Source: JBGMEA01 sp963674555
Lineage (GTDB): Bacteria > Bacillota > Clostridia > Eubacteriales > Anaerofustaceae
Direction: 5' to 3'
Length of the DNA: 64,000 nt
NCBI GenBank assembly: GCA_963674555.1
Contig: OY771429.1
Span: forward strand, 434,001 to 498,000
In this document: piece by piece, positions 1-8,937 of the stretch
How the letters are laid out: each line of letters begins with the position of its first letter
Position numbering within the stretch: the first letter of the stretch is position 1
Notes under the pieces: model-generated
The model's input: only the letters and a program-made list of their open reading frames with translations
Told to the model about the DNA's origin: nothing
Database searches by the model: none
Made by a program: the position numbers and the translations under genes

Positions 1-1134
1 AAAGGCGGAATTGACGCAAATGTCGTCTCGAGTTCTTGGGGAACAGCAACCGCAATCTCCGTATTGATACTAGCTGTGATCTCACCGATCCTCGGAGCGC
101 TTGCCGATTACAAAGGAATGAAGAAAAAAATGCTGCTCGTTTCTTTGATCATAGGTATTGTCAGCCTATTTATTTTTACATTTACTGAAAATTGGTTGGC
201 TTTTGCGGCAATATTTATTTTAGCGCGCTTGGCTTATTCAGCAGCTAACGTGTTTTATGACTCTATGCTAACGGATGTTTCCACAAATGAGCGTATGGAC
301 CAAGTATCCTCTAACGGGTATGCGTGGGGATACATCGGAAGTTGCATCCCATTTGTACTGGGGATCATATTTATCGCTGTAATGCCTTTCAATATTGGGA
401 CTGAAGTTGCATTCAAACTTTCATTTATCATTACAGGGATCTGGTGGGCTATTATGAGTATACCCTTGTTAAAGAATGTGAAACATACGCATTATGTTGA
501 AAACCGTAATGATAAATTATCCGATATCGCTAAAAGATTAAAAGTCACATTGCATAAGATCAAGCAAGACAAAAGAATGCTATATTTTATTATCGGATAT
601 TTTTGTTACATTGACGGAGTCTATACGATCATATCAATGGCAACGATATACGGCGTCGAAGTCGGCCTTGACATGATCCAATTGATCGGAGCATTATTGT
701 TTACACAATTGGTCGCATTCCCGTTTGCTATCCTTGCAGGCCGTTTTGCCAAAAAGTTCGGTTCACTCACAATGATCAAGGCTTATATCCTTATATATAT
801 CGTGATCTGTGTTTTCGGTTTTCAACTCGATCAAACATGGGAATTCTGGTCGCTTGCGTTTATGGTCGGACTTGCCCAAGGTGGTATTCAATCACTTTCT
901 CGATCTTATTTCGCGCAAATCATACCTAAAGATGAATCAAATGAGTACTTTGGATTTTTCGATATCTTTGGGAAATTTGCGGATTTTCTCGGACCGATCT
1001 TACTCGCCGCGAGTGCTTACTTTTTGAAAGCATCAAAATACGGGATACTGTCACTGGCCATCCTCTTTATTGTGGGTTTCATACTCGTAAATAAAGTAGA
1101 TAAGTTAGATAAGGCAGAACGTTTAGGCTCATAA
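1..1134 (+). CDS. MFS transporter, UMF1/Atg22-like family (5' end outside window)
   Basis: The frame is open from base 1, so the start lies to the left and only about 377 codons are visible. The protein is strongly hydrophobic with repeated membrane segments. The stretch GALADYKGMKKKML fits the conserved cytoplasmic loop after TM2 in major facilitator proteins, and GLAQGGIQSLSRSYFAQIIP resembles the second-half loop motif of the UMF1/Atg22-like family. The substrate of bacterial members is not established; yeast Atg22 exports amino acids from the vacuole. A U-tailed terminator follows directly. Family assignment is good; no substrate can be given. Confidence 0.8.
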   Translation, partial: KGGIDANVVSSSWGTATAISVLILAVISPILGALADYKGMKKKMLLVSLIIGIVSLFIFTFTENWLAFAAIFILARLAYSAANVFYDSMLTDVSTNERMDQVSSNGYAWGYIGSCIPFVLGIIFIAVMPFNIGTEVAFKLSFIITGIWWAIMSIPLLKNVKHTHYVENRNDKLSDIAKRLKVTLHKIKQDKRMLYFIIGYFCYIDGVYTIISMATIYGVEVGLDMIQLIGALLFTQLVAFPFAILAGRFAKKFGSLTMIKAYILIYIVICVFGFQLDQTWEFWSLAFMVGLAQGGIQSLSRSYFAQIIPKDESNEYFGFFDIFGKFADFLGPILLAASAYFLKASKYGILSLAILFIVGFILVNKVDKLDKAERLGS

Positions 1135-1143
1135 TAGAGCTAA

Positions 1144-1176
1144 AAAACAGCCTATGTAATCAATAGGCTGTTTTTT
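1144..1176 (+). terminator. Intrinsic terminator after the MFS gene
   Basis: Inverted repeat AACAGCCTA / TAGGCTGTT with a short loop and a run of six T, ten bases after the transporter stop codon. Confidence 0.85.
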
Positions 1177-1293
1177 AGTTCTTCCAACAATTTCACTTAT
1201 TTCATCTATCCTATCGTAAATCATTATCCATGTTTAAGTTTAAATATTCGTTACGAATCATACAAAGTACATTTCCGAGTATAATAAAAAAAA

Positions 1294-1316
1294 ACCGCCT
1301 GTTATTAAAACAGGCG
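1294..1316 (-). terminator. Intrinsic terminator of the zinc-ribbon gene
   Basis: CCGCCTGTT / AACAGGCGG hairpin followed on the minus strand by a long T run (the A run at 1286-1294 on plus). It sits just downstream of the small zinc-ribbon gene. Confidence 0.85.
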
Positions 1317-1330
1317 GAGCATTTCATAGA

Positions 1331-1486
1331 TTAGTATCTATTTCTTTGCTGTTTTCTTGCTCTACGGCAATCAGGACATCTTTTAGGTTCGTTTTCAAAC
1401 CCTTTTTCTTTGTAAAATTCCTGTTCACCTTCTGTGAAAATGAATTCATTTCCGCAGTCAGCACATACGATTGTTTTGTCAGCCAT
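1331..1486 (-). CDS. Small zinc-ribbon protein (51 aa, zf-trcl type)
   Basis: I translated this short gene by hand. It begins MADKTIVCADCGNEF and ends in a basic tail, RRARKQQRNRY. Two CxxC pairs (C8/C11 and C37/C40) form a four-cysteine zinc ribbon, and a spacer rich in E, K and F includes GEQEFYKEKGF. This is typical of the small 'probable zinc-ribbon' (zf-trcl, PF13451-like) proteins common in Firmicutes, whose role is unknown. A GGAGG ribosome site lies 9 bases before the ATG. The gene is monocistronic, with its own promoter and terminator. Confidence 0.85.
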   Translation of the reverse strand: MADKTIVCADCGNEFIFTEGEQEFYKEKGFENEPKRCPDCRRARKQQRNRY

Positions 1487-1585
1487 TATGTGACTACCTC
1501 CTAAATTTCTACGGATAGTTTTTAAAGGATCCTTAGTAAAAATTAAGGAGATTAAAAAACCCGTTAAGCGACTTTCGCCATCTGT

Positions 1586-1614
1586 AGTATAACATAGACG
1601 AAAATAAAAAACAA
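1586..1614 (-). promoter_or_regulatory. Promoter of the zinc-ribbon gene with a ~90-base leader
   Basis: Minus strand -35 TTGTTT, 17-base spacer, -10 TATACT preceded by TGt (extended -10). The predicted start leaves a leader of about 90 bases that contains a small GGCGAAAGTCGC hairpin. Confidence 0.55.
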
Positions 1615-1729
1615 GAAAAATTTTAAAAAATTACACAAACACTCATACAAATAAAACATATAATAAAGTTATATTTTACACGTATCATATATCTTTACAA
1701 TTGTATGAATTTCTGCATGGGCTTCTGTT

Positions 1730-2734
1730 TTAAAGTTGGTAAAATCCAACCTTTTTCTTTACTTTTCGCAAGGTTTTTTGCGCCAAATAATCCGCAGTTT
1801 CACTGCTTTTTTCAAGAATCTCATTAATATAGGCTTTATCTTTAAGTAAACGTTCAAATTCCTCTTGAATAGGTGCCAGACCGTCTGCGACTGCTTCACC
1901 CACTCCGACTTTCAATTCCGCATACCCTTTCGATGCAAATTCTTTCTCAGCTTCTTTGATCGAAATATTTTGCACACAAGAGTATATCTCGAGTAAATTA
2001 GAAATACCAGCTTTGTTTTCCGGATCAAATCTTATTTCTTTTTCTGAATCAGTAACCGCTTTTTTGAATTTTGAAATGATCACATCTTTCTTATCTTTCA
2101 TTAATATATACGCATTCGCGTTATCATCTGATTTAGACATTTTTTTTGTCGGATCGGTCAAGCTCATAACTTTCGATCCCTTTTCTCCCAAATACACTTC
2201 AGGGACTTTGAAAGTAGGTGAATATTGCTGATTGAATCTTTGCGCGATATCTCTTGTCAGTTCCATATGTTGTTTTTGATCGATACCCACAGGGACAAGA
2301 TCACTTTGATAGAGCAAAATATCCGCAGCCATTAAGACGGGATAATCATATAACCCAACACGGATATTCTCTCCCTGTTTGGATGATTTGTCTTTGAATT
2401 GTGTCATACGCGATAATTCGCCCATGTACGCATAGCAATTTAATATCCAACTTAATTCGGCATGCGCCGGTACATGTGACTGGATATATAACAAAGAGAG
2501 CTCGGGATCGATGCCGGAAGCTAGTAACATAGCTGCACACTCTAATGTTCTTTTTCGTAGCTCCGCGGGTTTTTGCAATACTGTGATCGCATGCATGTCA
2601 ACGATGCAGTAGATGCAATTATAAGATTCTTGCAAAACCGCCCAATTTTTGATCGCACCGAGGTAATTGCCCAAAGTAAATTCTCCCGAAGGCTGTATCC
2701 CACTGAATATTATTTTTTTCTCTTGTTCAAACAC
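1730..2734 (-). CDS. trpS: Tryptophanyl-tRNA synthetase
   Basis: TrpS charges tRNA-Trp with tryptophan in the cytoplasm. The 334-residue length is normal for bacterial TrpS. Class I synthetase signatures are visible: a HIGH-like region in SGIQPSGEFTLGNYLGA near the N-terminus and KMSKS after the conserved GxKVMSLTDPT segment. The start is GTG (residues read MFEQEKKIIFSG), preceded by an AAGAGGT ribosome site. It stands alone on the minus strand, divergent from bioY. No T-box leader is evident in the 120-base gap to bioY, so tryptophan control through a T-box is unlikely here. Confidence 0.95.
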   Translation of the reverse strand: MFEQEKKIIFSGIQPSGEFTLGNYLGAIKNWAVLQESYNCIYCIVDMHAITVLQKPAELRKRTLECAAMLLASGIDPELSLLYIQSHVPAHAELSWILNCYAYMGELSRMTQFKDKSSKQGENIRVGLYDYPVLMAADILLYQSDLVPVGIDQKQHMELTRDIAQRFNQQYSPTFKVPEVYLGEKGSKVMSLTDPTKKMSKSDDNANAYILMKDKKDVIISKFKKAVTDSEKEIRFDPENKAGISNLLEIYSCVQNISIKEAEKEFASKGYAELKVGVGEAVADGLAPIQEEFERLLKDKAYINEILEKSSETADYLAQKTLRKVKKKVGFYQL

Positions 2735-2767
2735 TATGCTACCTCTTAATGATTATTATTTATCGTT

Positions 2768-2806
2768 CTATTGTAAACTTAAATTATTAAATTTAGTTTA
2801 CAATAG
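2768..2806. promoter_or_regulatory. Long palindrome upstream of bioY, BirA-type operator candidate
   Basis: Perfect 11-base arms CTATTGTAAAC and GTTTACAATAG are separated by 17 A/T bases. The half-site TTGTAAAC/GTTTACAA matches the known pattern of biotin repressor (BirA) operators. It lies just upstream of the bioY -10 box (TATAAT at 2831-2836) and between the divergent starts of trpS and bioY, so it could block bioY transcription when biotin is plentiful. Confidence 0.6.
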
Positions 2807-2853
2807 AACTTGCTTCTGTTACAATTACGATATAATTTAAGGAGAATTTATAA

Positions 2854-3405
2854 GTGGATTCTAAAAAAATACAGTTCATAACACAAACTGCGCTTATGGT
2901 CGCTTTGTTGAGCATATCAGCATTTATTCGAATACCCTTCCCTCTTGTTCCTATCACATTACAAACATTTGCTGTTATTCTATCGGGATTATTTCTCGGC
3001 AGTCAAAAAACTACCATCGCCGTATGCGTCTACATCATATTGGGTTTAATAGGTCTTCCCATATTCAGTTCAGGCGGAGGGATCGGCTATGTGTTAAAAC
3101 CGACTTTTGGCTATTTGCTAGGCATGATACCTGCCGGATATATTATTGGGAAACTCTCCTACGGGAAGCAAGTCAAATTTAAACGAAACTTATTTGCGTC
3201 TCTCATAGGAACTTTGACGATATACTTAGTTGGCGTTCCATATTTTTATTTGGTCGGCACATATGTTCTGAATCTGCAAATCGAATTTGTCGGACTACTA
3301 TATTCAGGATTCTTGATAACATTACCCGGTGATATCATAAAATGTCTGGTAGCATCAGTCGCGGCAACAAAACTACCGCAAAGTCTAAAAAATTCGCTAT
3401 CCTAA
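2854..3405 (+). CDS. bioY: Biotin transporter BioY (ECF S-component)
   Basis: BioY is the membrane substrate-binding subunit for biotin uptake; it works alone or with a shared ECF energy-coupling module. The 183-residue protein has about six hydrophobic segments. It shows the family's early motif IPFPLVPITLQTFAVILSG, then GGGIGYVLKPTFGYLLGM and a late GDIIKCLVA segment. The start is GTG with GGAG upstream. No bio synthesis genes or ECF ATPase genes are nearby, so biotin is probably scavenged. The upstream palindrome suggests biotin-responsive repression. It converges on the next gene with only 11 bases between stops. Confidence 0.93.
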   Translation: MDSKKIQFITQTALMVALLSISAFIRIPFPLVPITLQTFAVILSGLFLGSQKTTIAVCVYIILGLIGLPIFSSGGGIGYVLKPTFGYLLGMIPAGYIIGKLSYGKQVKFKRNLFASLIGTLTIYLVGVPYFYLVGTYVLNLQIEFVGLLYSGFLITLPGDIIKCLVASVAATKLPQSLKNSLS

Positions 3406-3416
3406 TAAATATATTG

Positions 3417-4040
3417 TTATTCGTCTGATACTCTATTATCGTTTATTTGGACAAGCGTATCGATACTGTCTATTGTAATAAAGAATCTTGCTGTGTCAAA
3501 ATCATTCACCGGAATCATAATTATATCGGCATCGATGCGCGTTTCCCCGGGATCCATATCTTCAAGGATCATCGTATAATCGATCCCGTGATTTATGGAA
3601 TAAGCTTGAAGCGCATTAAAATCATATTCCGCTTCGCTGTCTTTTATTTGTTCGTAAGTCGTACCGATCAATTCATACTGCATGATACTCACATACGGAT
3701 AATCTTCCCATGTGATCGTTTTTTCCGATATGTTTGTGGTTTGATACATCAAAGCTACATAAACATAATTTTCATCGAATTCATAACCTACGAGTTCAGA
3801 GATCGTCCCGGCTTCGAGAAAAGTGATCTCTATCAATTCATTTGACAGGTTTTCACCAACTTGACTTATTGTGTCATATTCTTTTGGCGCAACAGAAAAT
3901 ATATATAGTGTTACTCCGATAGCTGCCAACAATACGGTAGTCAGTAAGATAATCAACACTCTTTTCTTCGTTGATTTCTTTTTTTTCGCTTTATTGTTTT
4001 TTGTATCTCGTGTTTGTTTAATTCCTATTTTTCTAGCCAT
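3417..4040 (-). CDS. Membrane-anchored hypothetical protein
   Basis: A 207-residue protein with a very basic cytoplasmic N-terminus (repeated K in KNNKAKKKKSTKKR), one transmembrane helix at about residues 28-48, and an acidic extracytoplasmic domain of about 155 residues. The outer part looks like a beta-rich domain (alternating hydrophobic strands, YVYVALMYQTTNISEKTITW), reminiscent of DUF4352-type extracellular domains, but I cannot assign a family. It starts 2 bases after serS ends and is probably cotranscribed with it. No catalytic motif is visible. Confidence 0.7.
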   Translation of the reverse strand: MARKIGIKQTRDTKNNKAKKKKSTKKRVLIILLTTVLLAAIGVTLYIFSVAPKEYDTISQVGENLSNELIEITFLEAGTISELVGYEFDENYVYVALMYQTTNISEKTITWEDYPYVSIMQYELIGTTYEQIKDSEAEYDFNALQAYSINHGIDYTMILEDMDPGETRIDADIIMIPVNDFDTARFFITIDSIDTLVQINDNRVSDE

Positions 4041-4042
4041 AA

Positions 4043-5305
4043 TTATATTGTCTCCAAATCCCCCATATACGGTTTTAAAACTTCAGGTATCGTTACTGAA
4101 CCGTTTTTATTTTGATAATTTTCAAGTAGAGCCGCAAAAGTTCTTCCTACCGCTAATGCCGATCCGTTCAATGTATGCACGAATTTAACTTGCTCATCGG
4201 AATCTCGGAATCGAATATTCGCACGACGTGCCTGAAAATCCTCAAAGTTAGAACAAGAACTGATTTCAACATATCGATCATAGCTCGGCATCCAAACTTC
4301 GATGTCATATGTTTTTGCCGACGAAAATCCAATATCTCCCGTGCAAAGTTCTACAACACGATATGGGATCTCCAACAATTTTAATACTTCTTCCGCATTT
4401 TTTGTTAAACTTTCAAGTTCATTATAAGACATATCGGGATGTACAAGTTTAACCAATTCTACTTTATCGAATTGATGATTTCTTATCAAGCCGCGCGTAT
4501 CTCTGCCGGCGCTTCCTGCTTCCGCGCGAAAACATGGGGTATAAGCGGTAAGATATGCAGGGATTTGATCCAAATCTAAGATCTCATCACGATAGATATT
4601 CGTTAAAGGCACTTCTGCCGTAGGGATCATAAAATAATCGTTATTTGTTATATGAAATGCATCCTCTTCAAACTTCGGCAACTGTCCCGTTCCAACCATG
4701 CTTTGTCTGTTTACCATAAACGGAGGCGATATTTCAGTATACCCGTGTGATCGTGTATGCAATTCAAGCATAAAATTGATCAGTGCGCGTTCTAATTTAG
4801 CACCGTTCCCGGTAAACATGGAAAAACGAGCACCGGAAATCTTTGCAGCTCTTTCAAAATCCAACAACCCGGAATTAACTGCGATGTCCCAATGTGCCAA
4901 AGGTTCAAAATCAAATTTTCGCACTTCGCCGACTTTTCTGCGTTCAACATTATCTTGCTCATCTTTCCCGATCGGTATATCTTCGTTTGGAATATTCGGG
5001 ATACCCAGCAGTATCTGTGATAAATCCGTATCCAATTGAGCGATCTCATCGTTATACTCTTTCATTTGGGCAGATAATTTTTTCATCTCTGCCAATATGG
5101 CACCGGTATCGCGACCTTCTTTTTTTAAGATCGGTATCTGTTTCGACTCAGCATTCTGCTGTGCTTTTATACTTTCAGACGTGCTGATCAAATTGCGTCG
5201 CTTTTCATCCAATTCAAGTAATCGATCAAGCGATATCTTTTCACGTCTGTTTAATAGCATTTCAATTTTTTCAGGTTCTTTACGTATACGCTTTATATCG
5301 AGCAT
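4043..5305 (-). CDS. serS: Seryl-tRNA synthetase
   Basis: SerS charges tRNA-Ser (and tRNA-Sec where present). Residues from MLDIKRIRKEPEKIEMLLNRR onward form the N-terminal coiled-coil arm that grips the long variable arm. The class II catalytic core follows, with motif 2 at FRAEAGSAGRDTRGLIRNHQF and motif 3 at NGSALAVGRTFAALLENYQ. I choose the ATG at 5305 (420 residues) over a TTG three codons upstream, because GGAGG is then 9 bases away and the family begins MLDIK. No T-box was seen in the 90 bases before it. Confidence 0.95.
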   Translation of the reverse strand: MLDIKRIRKEPEKIEMLLNRREKISLDRLLELDEKRRNLISTSESIKAQQNAESKQIPILKKEGRDTGAILAEMKKLSAQMKEYNDEIAQLDTDLSQILLGIPNIPNEDIPIGKDEQDNVERRKVGEVRKFDFEPLAHWDIAVNSGLLDFERAAKISGARFSMFTGNGAKLERALINFMLELHTRSHGYTEISPPFMVNRQSMVGTGQLPKFEEDAFHITNNDYFMIPTAEVPLTNIYRDEILDLDQIPAYLTAYTPCFRAEAGSAGRDTRGLIRNHQFDKVELVKLVHPDMSYNELESLTKNAEEVLKLLEIPYRVVELCTGDIGFSSAKTYDIEVWMPSYDRYVEISSCSNFEDFQARRANIRFRDSDEQVKFVHTLNGSALAVGRTFAALLENYQNKNGSVTIPEVLKPYMGDLETI

Positions 5306-5394
5306 ATTTTGCAACCTCCAATGTCCGATGATACTTCCATGTATTATAATTCTTTTCGTTCAACTTCGCAAGCGGATAAATCAAAAAGGTATCT

Positions 5395-5976
5395 CTAATC
5401 GATTATTTCATCGATAAACGACCAGATGATTGCTTTTTCCTTTGTATGTGTAATGCTGTATGTAAAAACAGCATCGTCATCCAATCCGAATGTTTTTAAT
5501 ATATCCCGCTTGTTTTTTACTTTTTGTGACTCTTTAACCTTATCGGATTTCGTTAATATCAGTACAGGTCTGATGCCGAATCCTTTAATCAATTCAAACA
5601 TAGCAATATCATTCTCAGTCGGAACATGTCGGAAATCAACAAGGAAGAATACAACAAAATCGGTTTCTCGCTTTTCTAGATAATTTTCGATAATATTACC
5701 GAAGGAACGCTTCATGCTTTTTGATACTTTTGCATATCCATACCCCGGCATATCGACAATGTAGAAAGAATGATTGATAAGATAGAAATTTGCCGTTCGC
5801 GTTTTTCCCGGTTTTGAGCTTGTTCGTGCTAAAGATTTTCTGTTGAGCATCGAATTGATGAAGCTTGATTTCCCCACATTTGATTTTCCGATCAAAACGA
5901 TTTCAAATTTTCCGTCTTTCGGAAATTTCTCGATATCAACTTCGCTCATGATATACTCTGCACTTTGAATCTTCAT
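5395..5976 (-). CDS. engB: Ribosome biogenesis GTP-binding protein EngB (YsxC)
   Basis: EngB is an essential GTPase for assembly of the 50S ribosomal subunit. In 193 residues it shows the G1 loop GKSNVGKSSFINSML, a G3 DMPGYGYA and the G4 LTKSDK. The switch region SSKPGKTRTANFY is characteristic of EngB. Its ATG overlaps the lon stop (ATGA), the common clostridial and bacillar lon-engB arrangement, which indicates translational coupling. Confidence 0.95.
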   Translation of the reverse strand: MKIQSAEYIMSEVDIEKFPKDGKFEIVLIGKSNVGKSSFINSMLNRKSLARTSSKPGKTRTANFYLINHSFYIVDMPGYGYAKVSKSMKRSFGNIIENYLEKRETDFVVFFLVDFRHVPTENDIAMFELIKGFGIRPVLILTKSDKVKESQKVKNKRDILKTFGLDDDAVFTYSITHTKEKAIIWSFIDEIID

Positions 5977-8342
5977 TTATCCAATCCTAAAAAGACGATA
6001 TTATAAACATCTTCCATTTTGTCAGCATAATGTATCTTAAGTTCATCCAATATTTTTTCAGGTATATCTTCCAGATCTTTCTCATTTTCAGTCGGAATAA
6101 TAACTTCAGTGATCTTTGCCCGATTAGCGGCAAGTAATTTCTCTCGTAAGCCGCCGATCGGCAACACTTTTCCGCTTAAGGTGATCTCGCCTGTCATTGC
6201 GAGTTTTTGCGAAACCTCTCGCTTGCTTAGTGCTGAAATAAGCGCAGTCGTCATTGTTATACCAGCGGAAGGTCCGTCTTTTGGGACTGCTCCTTCCGGT
6301 ATATGGATATGGATATCGATTTTATCCCATTCGATATCTTCCACCGCGTATTCATCGGCATTGGATCTAATATGGCCAATGGAAGTCTTAGCCGACTCCT
6401 TCATTACATCGCCCATTTTACCGGTAAGCTCAAGCTTGCCGTTTCCTTTGGCGATAGCCGCTTCGATTTCCAATACATCACCGCCTGTACTTGTCCATGC
6501 TAAACCATTGACTACACCTTGGATCTTTTTATCTTCAACAATATCATACGAATGCACTTTCCTACCGAGATATTGATGTAAATTTTTAACCGTAACATCC
6601 AAAGTTTTCTGTTGGTCGATCACAAGATTTTTTGCAGCTTTCCTGCATAATGAAGCAATACTGCGTTCTAACTGGCGCACACCGGATTCTCTCGTATAAT
6701 TGTGGATGATCTCGTATAATACATCATCACTCAACTGTAAATTATCCTCAGTGATGCCATTGAGCTTCAACTGCTTTGCGACCAGATGTTTTTTGGCAAT
6801 CTCGAGTTTTTCGTTTGCCATATATCCGGGGATCTCTATAATTTCCATCCTGTCCAATAGCGGAGCGGGTATAGTCGATGTTACATTAGCCGTAGTGATG
6901 AACATCACCTCTGACAGATCAAAAGGCACTTCAATATATGTATCCGTGAATGTTGAATTTTGTTCGGGATCCAATGCTTCCAATAAAGCTGAAGCAGGGT
7001 CACCTCTCATATTTCTGGTCAATTTATCGATCTCATCCAGAAGAAAAACCGGATTTTTACTTTGCACTTGACGCAATCCTGAAATGATCCTTCCGGGCAT
7101 CGCCCCTACATAAGTTTTACGATGACCTCTTATCTCTGCTTCATCATGCATACCACCCAAAGAAACCCGGACAAATTTACGTTCGGTTGCGCGCGCTATT
7201 GATTTTGCAATAGAAGTTTTCCCGACCCCGGGAGGTCCGACAAGACAAAGGATAGGGCTTTTAAGCGAAGATGTAAGTTTGATCACAGACAGATATTCCA
7301 ATATCCGTTCTTTTACCTTCGTAAGTCCGTAATGGTCTTCATCCAATATTTTGGAAACATTTTGAATATCAAAATTTTCGCCGTCACATGCTTCCCAAGG
7401 AAGATCCAGAATGTAATCCAAGTACGACTGTATCACCGATGCTTCTTGGGATCCCATCGGTGTCATTTCAAAACGATCCATTTCTTTCAATAAACGTTTT
7501 TTGTACTCATCACCCAAAGGCAATGCTTGCAACTTGTCTCTATATTCATCTATAGATTGCTCTTGATCATCTTCATTCAACTCTTTATTAATGATTTGCT
7601 TTTTCTCACGTAAATATCTGATTTTTTGTTCGTTTGAAAGAGACAGCACCAACTGTTTTTCCAAATCAAATTCGACCTCAGCGATATTTGTAAGATTAGC
7701 GAGTGTTTCTATCGTTTTTTTCAATCTTTCTAGTGTATCATCAAGTTCCATAATAGTATAATACTCTTCAGCAGTTAACGGTAAGTTGGATGTGATCTTA
7801 TCGACAACTTCATCCGGATTCACACCTTCAAATTGCTTTTCTATTGAACTATCATATTGTCCGATAAGTGTTATATATTTAATATATCTCTCTAACATTA
7901 TTTCAGAAAGAGTATCATTTTCGTCATCTATTAAATTTTCAGTGTAAGTCAAAGGATCGACCTTTACAGTCACAAAAGGCTCAAAAGTAATATATTCGAC
8001 GATCTTAGCTCTGCTGATGCCATTGATATGGATCCTAACAGAATTATCTGATATACGTAACATATCCTTGATGTCTGCGATACAACATATTTTTTTCGCG
8101 CTATCAGTTTTCTCACTGTTATTTTGATACGCGTTGTAAGCAAAACAAATAAGATGCGATTGTTTTGCAGCCGCATTGATAGCTTGAAGCGACTCCTTCT
8201 TATCGATATCGATCACTGTATTGATCTGCGGACCTATAATCACATCACCGACTGATAATAGTGGCAATGTATATTCAGCAGTCTCGACATTAGTTGTGCT
8301 TTCATTTATATTGTTTTTTTGTTTTTTTCTAAAATATATCAT
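5973..8342 (-). CDS. lon: Lon ATP-dependent serine protease
   Basis: LonA degrades misfolded and regulatory proteins. The 789-residue protein has an N-terminal substrate-binding domain (about 1-210, divergent), a helical linker, the AAA+ module with Walker A GPPGVGKTSIAK and Walker B VFLLDEIDKL, and the C-terminal protease domain with the catalytic serine in DGPSAGITM and its lysine partner in GEITLSGKVLPIGGLREK. ATG follows GAGGTAATGA. It is the first gene of the lon-engB-serS run. The rplL terminator lies between it and the ribosomal operon, so it is separately transcribed. Confidence 0.96.
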   Translation of the reverse strand: MIYFRKKQKNNINESTTNVETAEYTLPLLSVGDVIIGPQINTVIDIDKKESLQAINAAAKQSHLICFAYNAYQNNSEKTDSAKKICCIADIKDMLRISDNSVRIHINGISRAKIVEYITFEPFVTVKVDPLTYTENLIDDENDTLSEIMLERYIKYITLIGQYDSSIEKQFEGVNPDEVVDKITSNLPLTAEEYYTIMELDDTLERLKKTIETLANLTNIAEVEFDLEKQLVLSLSNEQKIRYLREKKQIINKELNEDDQEQSIDEYRDKLQALPLGDEYKKRLLKEMDRFEMTPMGSQEASVIQSYLDYILDLPWEACDGENFDIQNVSKILDEDHYGLTKVKERILEYLSVIKLTSSLKSPILCLVGPPGVGKTSIAKSIARATERKFVRVSLGGMHDEAEIRGHRKTYVGAMPGRIISGLRQVQSKNPVFLLDEIDKLTRNMRGDPASALLEALDPEQNSTFTDTYIEVPFDLSEVMFITTANVTSTIPAPLLDRMEIIEIPGYMANEKLEIAKKHLVAKQLKLNGITEDNLQLSDDVLYEIIHNYTRESGVRQLERSIASLCRKAAKNLVIDQQKTLDVTVKNLHQYLGRKVHSYDIVEDKKIQGVVNGLAWTSTGGDVLEIEAAIAKGNGKLELTGKMGDVMKESAKTSIGHIRSNADEYAVEDIEWDKIDIHIHIPEGAVPKDGPSAGITMTTALISALSKREVSQKLAMTGEITLSGKVLPIGGLREKLLAANRAKITEVIIPTENEKDLEDIPEKILDELKIHYADKMEDVYNIVFLGLDK

Positions 8343-8458
8343 TCATTACCTCAAATAACATTAATGACTATAAATTATTCAAATTAATCTATATACATAA
8401 GACGATAAAAATATTAACTCGAAAAAATCAAGTTATCTATTATTTTATCACAAAAAAA

Positions 8459-8489
8459 CATATGATGAAACAAATCATTTCATCATATG
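8459..8489 (-). terminator. Intrinsic terminator of the rplJ-rplL operon
   Basis: CATATGATGAAA / TTTCATCATATG hairpin followed on the minus strand by eight T. It lies 25 bases after the rplL stop, so the operon ends here rather than running into rpoB. Confidence 0.9.
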
Positions 8490-8514
8490 CCTTATTGCGC
8501 TTGAATATTTTTTA

Positions 8515-8880
8515 TTATTTGATTTCGACCGTTCCGCCAACTTCAGCGATCTTCGCTTTGATTGCTTCAGCTTCATCTTTTGTTGTTGCTTCCTTGATCG
8601 TGCTTGGTGCATTGTCAACTAAATCTTTGGCTTCTTTAAGCGGTAAACCTGTCATTTCTCTAACAGCTTTAACGACTTTCAATTTAGCATCGCCGGCTGC
8701 CGTTAAGATTACATCAAATTCATCTTTTTCTTCAGCTGCTTCAGCTGCAACCGCAACTCCCGCAACTGGTGCTGCTGCGCTTACTCCGAATTCTTCTTCC
8801 AATGCTTTGACTAATTCACTTAATTCAAGAACTGTCATAGCTTTTACTTCATCAATGATTGATTGAAATTTATCTGCCAT
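8515..8880 (-). CDS. rplL: 50S ribosomal protein L7/L12
   Basis: L7/L12 forms the flexible ribosomal stalk that recruits translation GTPases. The 121-residue protein has the N-terminal dimerization helices (EVKAMTVLELSELVKALEEEFGV), an alanine-rich hinge at about residues 33-51 and the C-terminal domain with KIKVVKAVREMTGLPLKEAK-like residues and the final KAKIAEVGGTVEIK. It lies 57 bases after rplJ. Unlike most bacteria, rpoB does not follow. Confidence 0.97.
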   Translation of the reverse strand: MADKFQSIIDEVKAMTVLELSELVKALEEEFGVSAAAPVAGVAVAAEAAEEKDEFDVILTAAGDAKLKVVKAVREMTGLPLKEAKDLVDNAPSTIKEATTKDEAEAIKAKIAEVGGTVEIK

Positions 8881-8937
8881 TATATATTTCCTCCATTTAA
8901 TTCCTTTTAATAATTTTTAATTATCTTATTAATATAC

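Noticed and set aside
2735..2853. T-box or other riboswitch before trpS
   Set aside because: Only the BirA-type palindrome and the divergent promoters fit in the gap.
5306..5394. T-box leader before serS
   Set aside because: The 90-base gap has no specifier loop, T-box sequence or terminator.
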